Shown here: positions 60,976-64,000 of the stretch, one piece after another
Position numbering within the stretch: the stretch's first letter is position 1
Layout of the letters: each line of letters begins with the position of its first letter
Assembly (NCBI RefSeq): GCF_007421925.1
Contig: NZ_QMDX01000002.1
Location: forward strand, 186,001-250,000
Direction: 5' to 3'
Length of the DNA stretch: 64,000 nucleotides
Source: Haloglomus irregulare
GTDB lineage: Archaea > Halobacteriota > Halobacteria > Halobacteriales > Haloarculaceae
Made by a program: the position numbers and the translations under genes
The notes under the pieces: generated by a model
Databases searched by the model: none
Told to the model about the DNA's origin: nothing
The model's input: the letters and a program-made list of their open reading frames with translations, nothing else

Positions 60976-62316
60976 ATGAGCGAGAAAGCCGTCGGCATCG
61001 ACGCGATGGAGATCCACACCGGCACGTTGCGACTGGACCTCGCGGAGACGTACGCGCCCGCGAAGGACGACGACCCCGGGAAGTACACGAAGGGGCTGGG
61101 CCTCTTTGCCTCCTCGTTCCCGGACGTCTACGAGGACATCGTCACGATGGGCGCGAACGCGGCCCGCCGGCTGCTGGAGCGGCGCGGGCTCACACCCGCC
61201 GACATCGGCCGTATCGACGTGGCCACGGAGTCGTCGTTCGACAACAGCAAGCCCGTCTCCACCTATATCGCGGGCTGCCTCGAACAGGTGTACGACGAGG
61301 ACTTCCACCACGCCAACAAGGGCGAGCGGAAGTTCGCCTGCATCTCGGGGACGCAGTCGCTGGACGACGCGTACAACTGGATCCGTGCGGGCCGCAATCG
61401 CGGCCGGAAGGCGCTGGTGGTGGCGACGGACACGGCGCTGTACGAACGCGGGGACCCGGGCGAGGCGACACAGGGCGCCGGCGCCGTGGCGATGCTCATC
61501 TCCGAGGACCCGGACCTCGTGGAGCTGTCGACAGCCCAGGGGTACGGGAGCGCCGACGAGACGGACTTCCTCAAGCCCAACCAGCAGTTCCCGAGCGTCG
61601 ACGGGAAGCGGTCGGTGCAGGTGTATCTGGCGCGGATGCGCGAGGCGCTGATGGACTACGAGTCCGTCGCGGGCGACACCCACCCGGACGACTTCGCCCT
61701 GGTGCCGTTCCACACCCCGTTCCCGGGGATGGTCCGGAAGGCGGCGCTGCTCGGGTTCCGGCACGTCGCCCGGGACACGGAGTACGAGGACCGGCTGGCA
61801 GAGGAGATCGGTCGCCAGCCCCGCCGGGAGGCGTTCGACGACGTGGGGGCGTTCCAGGACGCCCTCTCGGAGTACACGGACGCGCTGGCCGAGACCGACG
61901 TCTACCGGGACTGGTACGCCGAGACCGTCGAGCCCACGCTGGAGCTGTCGCGCTACTGCGGCAACTGGTACACCGGCAGCGTCCACGTCGCGCGGGCGTC
62001 CGGGCTGCTGGAGGCCGCCGAGGCGGGCCGTGACCTGGCCGGCGCGCGCCTGCTCGTCGGTTCCTACGGGAGCGGCGCACAGGCGGAGATCCACCACGAG
62101 ACCATCCAGCCGGGCTGGGCGGACTCCATCCGCGCGCTGGCGGTCAAGGACCGGCTCCGCGACCGCTACGACCTCAGCTTCGAGGAGTACGAGCGCATCC
62201 ACGACGCGCACAACCACGAGAAGGAGACGGACGTGGACGCGCTGACGACCCCCGACGGGGAGTTCGTCTTCGACGGCTGGGGACGGATGGGCGAACGCAA
62301 GTACCGCTACGTCTGA
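60976..62316 (+). CDS. hmgB: HMG-CoA synthase
   Basis: 446 residues. It condenses acetyl-CoA and acetoacetyl-CoA to HMG-CoA, the substrate of the reductase at 1595. Seen: the catalytic Glu in ATESSFDNSKP, the catalytic Cys in RKFACISGTQSLDDA, the His in LVPFHTPFPGMVRKAALLGF, and GRMGERKYRYV at the end. The start is MSEKAVGIDAMEIHTG, with a CATAAGG box about 24 bases upstream, leaderless. The convergent XRE-type regulator ends six bases downstream. Confidence 0.96.
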   Translation: MSEKAVGIDAMEIHTGTLRLDLAETYAPAKDDDPGKYTKGLGLFASSFPDVYEDIVTMGANAARRLLERRGLTPADIGRIDVATESSFDNSKPVSTYIAGCLEQVYDEDFHHANKGERKFACISGTQSLDDAYNWIRAGRNRGRKALVVATDTALYERGDPGEATQGAGAVAMLISEDPDLVELSTAQGYGSADETDFLKPNQQFPSVDGKRSVQVYLARMREALMDYESVAGDTHPDDFALVPFHTPFPGMVRKAALLGFRHVARDTEYEDRLAEEIGRQPRREAFDDVGAFQDALSEYTDALAETDVYRDWYAETVEPTLELSRYCGNWYTGSVHVARASGLLEAAEAGRDLAGARLLVGSYGSGAQAEIHHETIQPGWADSIRALAVKDRLRDRYDLSFEEYERIHDAHNHEKETDVDALTTPDGEFVFDGWGRMGERKYRYV

Positions 62317-62322
62317 CCCGGC

Positions 62323-63039
62323 TCAGGCGACCGTCTGCAGCCCGTTCAGCAGCTCCTCCAGCGGCCCGTCCGCGACGGCCAGCGAGAACCCGTCCAGCCG
62401 CGCGAGCTCCGGGGCGTGCTCCCAGCAGTCCTCCGGCGTGATGCCGTGCAGCACCACCGCCGACGGCGTCGGCGTCACGACCCGGAGCGCGACCAGCGGC
62501 GACTCCCCCCGGGTCACCTCAGTGAACACGAGCACGCGGTTGGTGGACTGGCCGTACAGCCGGTAGAACTCCTCGCTGGAGAGCCGCGTGATGGCCTCGA
62601 TGGAGTCGATGACGGTGTGGCCCGCGACGGTCGTGTCCCCTCCGGCCGCGAGCTCCGTCGCACCGATGGCGCCGTAGACCCGGGTGATGGGCACCCGCGC
62701 GGGGTACTCCCGCAGGTCGTGGACGATGTCGCGGTCGAACCCCGCCTCCACCACGCGGGCGTGCTGGCGGATGCGGCCACCGCCCCGGGCCTCGTCGATT
62801 GAGAGGAGCGCCTCGACGACACGCCGGACGATGCCGATGCCCGGCGAGTCCCGCCGCCCGCCCTCGTAGTCCGAGACGACCGAGGGTGAGACGTCGAGTT
62901 CGTCGGCGAGTGCCGTCCCGCTCACGTCGAACTCGGTCCGCCACTTGCGCATCGTCGCGCCGGGCTCGTCGCTCAGGGTGATCTCGCCGGCCATCCGCTC
63001 GGCCAGCCGTCGCCGCGCGTCGATGTCGTTGTCCGTCAT
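62323..63039 (-). CDS. XRE-type transcriptional regulator (COG1709-like)
   Basis: 238 residues. Seen: a helix-turn-helix, WRTEFDVSGTALADELDVSP then SVVSDYEGGRRDSPGIGIVR, followed by a conserved effector-binding region with VAGHTVIDSIEAITRLSSEE, FYRLYGQSTNRVLVFTEVTR, RGESPLVALRVVTPTPSAVV and LHGITPEDCWEHAPELARLD. Known: such archaeal regulators (COG1709) are paired with hmgB in several haloarchaea, from memory. Convergent to hmgB with a six-base gap, so any regulation of hmgB is not by a shared promoter. The second Met gives a start at 63039; 63054 is an alternative. Confidence 0.85.
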   Translation of the reverse strand: MTDNDIDARRRLAERMAGEITLSDEPGATMRKWRTEFDVSGTALADELDVSPSVVSDYEGGRRDSPGIGIVRRVVEALLSIDEARGGGRIRQHARVVEAGFDRDIVHDLREYPARVPITRVYGAIGATELAAGGDTTVAGHTVIDSIEAITRLSSEEFYRLYGQSTNRVLVFTEVTRGESPLVALRVVTPTPSAVVLHGITPEDCWEHAPELARLDGFSLAVADGPLEELLNGLQTVA

Positions 63040-63111
63040 CGGCCCTGTCGCCATCGTGGACGGGAGCGGTCATGAAGCGGTCGGTGTCTCGGAGCGAGGT
63101 CGACCCGCCGG

Positions 63112-64000
63112 CTACCGCCGGACCAGTGCCAGCGTGCCGAGCACCGCAGCCACGAGCACGGCCACGAGCCCGAAGCCGGGCTGGCCGCCGGAGCCCGTGC
63201 CACCGGCGCTGGTCGTCGCCGTCGTGTCGGCCCCCTCGGTCACCGTCGGCGTGGCGGGTTCGGTCCCGGCAGGCGTCGAGGTCGGCGTGTCGGTCGGGAC
63301 CTGCCGCGTCGACGCGAACGCCTCGGACATGTTCCGCATCGGCTCGACGACGCGGGGCCCGGGCTGGCTGATGAGGTTGTCGTCGACGGTCAGGGTCTGG
63401 TCGAGAACGTACGCGTCGGTCGACGACCAGGGCTCGCCGGAGGGAAGCGACGAACTGCTGGGACGGACGACCCACTGCGGGTTCCGGTCGGCGACGACCT
63501 CGTCGCTGAGTCGCGGATACGGACGGTCGCCGACGTCGGCCGCGATATTCTCGCCGCCGCCGGTCTCGATGGCCTCGTGGATGAACGTCCCCTCGCTGGC
63601 GGTGAAATTGAAGAAGAAGTATGCCACGCGGGGGCGGTCCTCGGGTGCGTCCGCCCGGATCTCGTCCAGCGTGCCGTTGAACTCCTCGTTCACGGTGGCC
63701 GCGCGGTCGCAGGCACCGGTGAAGCGCCCGAACAGCGACACCTTCGCGGTGATGGCGGCCAGCGACCGACCGAAACCGACCTTGTAGACGGTGAGACCGG
63801 CGTCCCGGAGCTGCGAGACGGTCTCGTTGGGGACGATGTTCGGCGCGAGCACCAGGTCCGGCTCCAGGCCGACGACCTGCTCGCGGTTGACCGTGCCGTC
63901 CCGGTTGGTCACGTCGGTCCGGTTCTGCGAGCCCTCGAGGTAGGCCGTCGTGGGACCCGTCGGGAGCCCGACGACCCGGTCCTCCTCGTTCAGCTCCCAC
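63112..64000 (-). CDS. PGF-CTERM-anchored ABC substrate-binding protein, BtuF/FepB-like (5' partial)
   Basis: At least 296 residues visible; the frame is open through the window edge. Seen: GLPTGPTTAYLEGSQNRTDV, VVGLEPDLVLAPNIVPNETV, RDAGLTVYKVGFGRSLAAIT, RVAYFFFNFTASEGTFIHEA and NPQWVVRPSSSSLPSG, the layout of helical-backbone metal/cobalamin-binding proteins. A Thr/Pro/Ala stalk and GQPGFGLVAVLVAAVLGTLA (PGF-CTERM) anchor follow. Known: such proteins feed FecCD-type permeases, which would lie upstream of this gene or elsewhere. Substrate (cobamide or siderophore-iron) not decidable. Confidence 0.87.
   Translation of the reverse strand, partial: WELNEEDRVVGLPTGPTTAYLEGSQNRTDVTNRDGTVNREQVVGLEPDLVLAPNIVPNETVSQLRDAGLTVYKVGFGRSLAAITAKVSLFGRFTGACDRAATVNEEFNGTLDEIRADAPEDRPRVAYFFFNFTASEGTFIHEAIETGGGENIAADVGDRPYPRLSDEVVADRNPQWVVRPSSSSLPSGEPWSSTDAYVLDQTLTVDDNLISQPGPRVVEPMRNMSEAFASTRQVPTDTPTSTPAGTEPATPTVTEGADTTATTSAGGTGSGGQPGFGLVAVLVAAVLGTLALVRR

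Overview
The window is one stretch of a haloarchaeal (class Halobacteria) chromosome, very GC-rich (about 70 percent by eye). The evidence is the acidic proteome, GTG/ATG starts a few bases after haloarchaeal TATA-like boxes (leaderless transcripts), lipoproteins with a twin or single lipobox, two PGF-CTERM anchored surface proteins, archaeal-only genes (gatE, split guaA subunit A, single-chain hmgB/hmgA mevalonate enzymes, geranylgeranyl-type prenyl synthase, a presenilin-type protease, DUF2070, DUF2150) and a tRNA-Gly(GCC). I cannot name the genus. I see no CRISPR array, rRNA, transposase or integrase.

Layout. 1-7 kb: end of a membrane/zinc-ribbon protein, Mut7-C RNase, HMG-CoA reductase, a small membrane protein, ThiL, a polyprenyl synthase and the etfBA pair. 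7-10.5 kb: a membrane-anchored winged-helix regulator divergent from a secreted protein and a pilin-like protein, with iterated GAAACGTTTC-like sites between them. 10.5-17 kb: housekeeping (VTE3-like quinone methyltransferase, RdgB/HAM1 NTPase, site-2 protease, CysS). 17-24 kb: small membrane proteins, a CorA pseudogene, a MaoC protein coupled to a small gene with an in-frame amber, microproteins, two tandem Hvo_1808-type surface lipoproteins with HExxH motifs, and tRNA-Gly. 24-34 kb: a DUF7537-type lipoprotein, a bactofilin-like membrane protein, half of a YihY gene, an epoxide-hydrolase-like protein, a thiamine-binding MTH1187 protein, FumC, a frameshifted DUF7537 lipoprotein and a 1124-residue beta-helix surface protein. 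34-45 kb: GatE, DUF2070, GMP synthase subunit A, a VOC enzyme, an HNH protein, PurL, a third, wrecked DUF7537 copy, and a PHP/asparagine-synthetase-like pair. 45-49 kb: an S-layer-type glycoprotein gene with a long leader, an in-frame TGA in the signal peptide and two frameshifts. 49-58.5 kb: cupin, glutaredoxin-like, presenilin-type protease, ornithine-cyclodeaminase family, MFS transporter, TrmJ, MoeA-PBP fusion, TatD hydrolase, DUF2150. 58.5-64 kb: a frameshifted DUF7289/Ig-like secreted protein, HMG-CoA synthase, an XRE-type regulator and the 3' part of a PGF-CTERM anchored ABC substrate-binding protein.

Functional themes. Isoprenoid lipid synthesis is represented at both ends (hmgB, hmgA, idsA). 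The envelope is heavily represented (S-layer, lipoproteins, beta-helix protein, pilin-like proteins, intramembrane proteases). A striking trait is gene damage: at least eight broken or remnant genes in 64 kb. Five of the frameshifts are each a single net missing base, and four of them could be repaired by lengthening a short C or G run by one, so some may be sequencing error and not biology. Other remnants (CorA with internal deletions, YihY without its N-terminal half, a HAD tail, the multi-frameshift DUF7537 copy) are real decay. The best candidates for something undescribed are the divergent promoter at 8.41-8.56 kb, the S-layer leader with a translated-looking upstream ORF, the HExxH Hvo_1808 pair, and several palindromic operator-like sites near starts.
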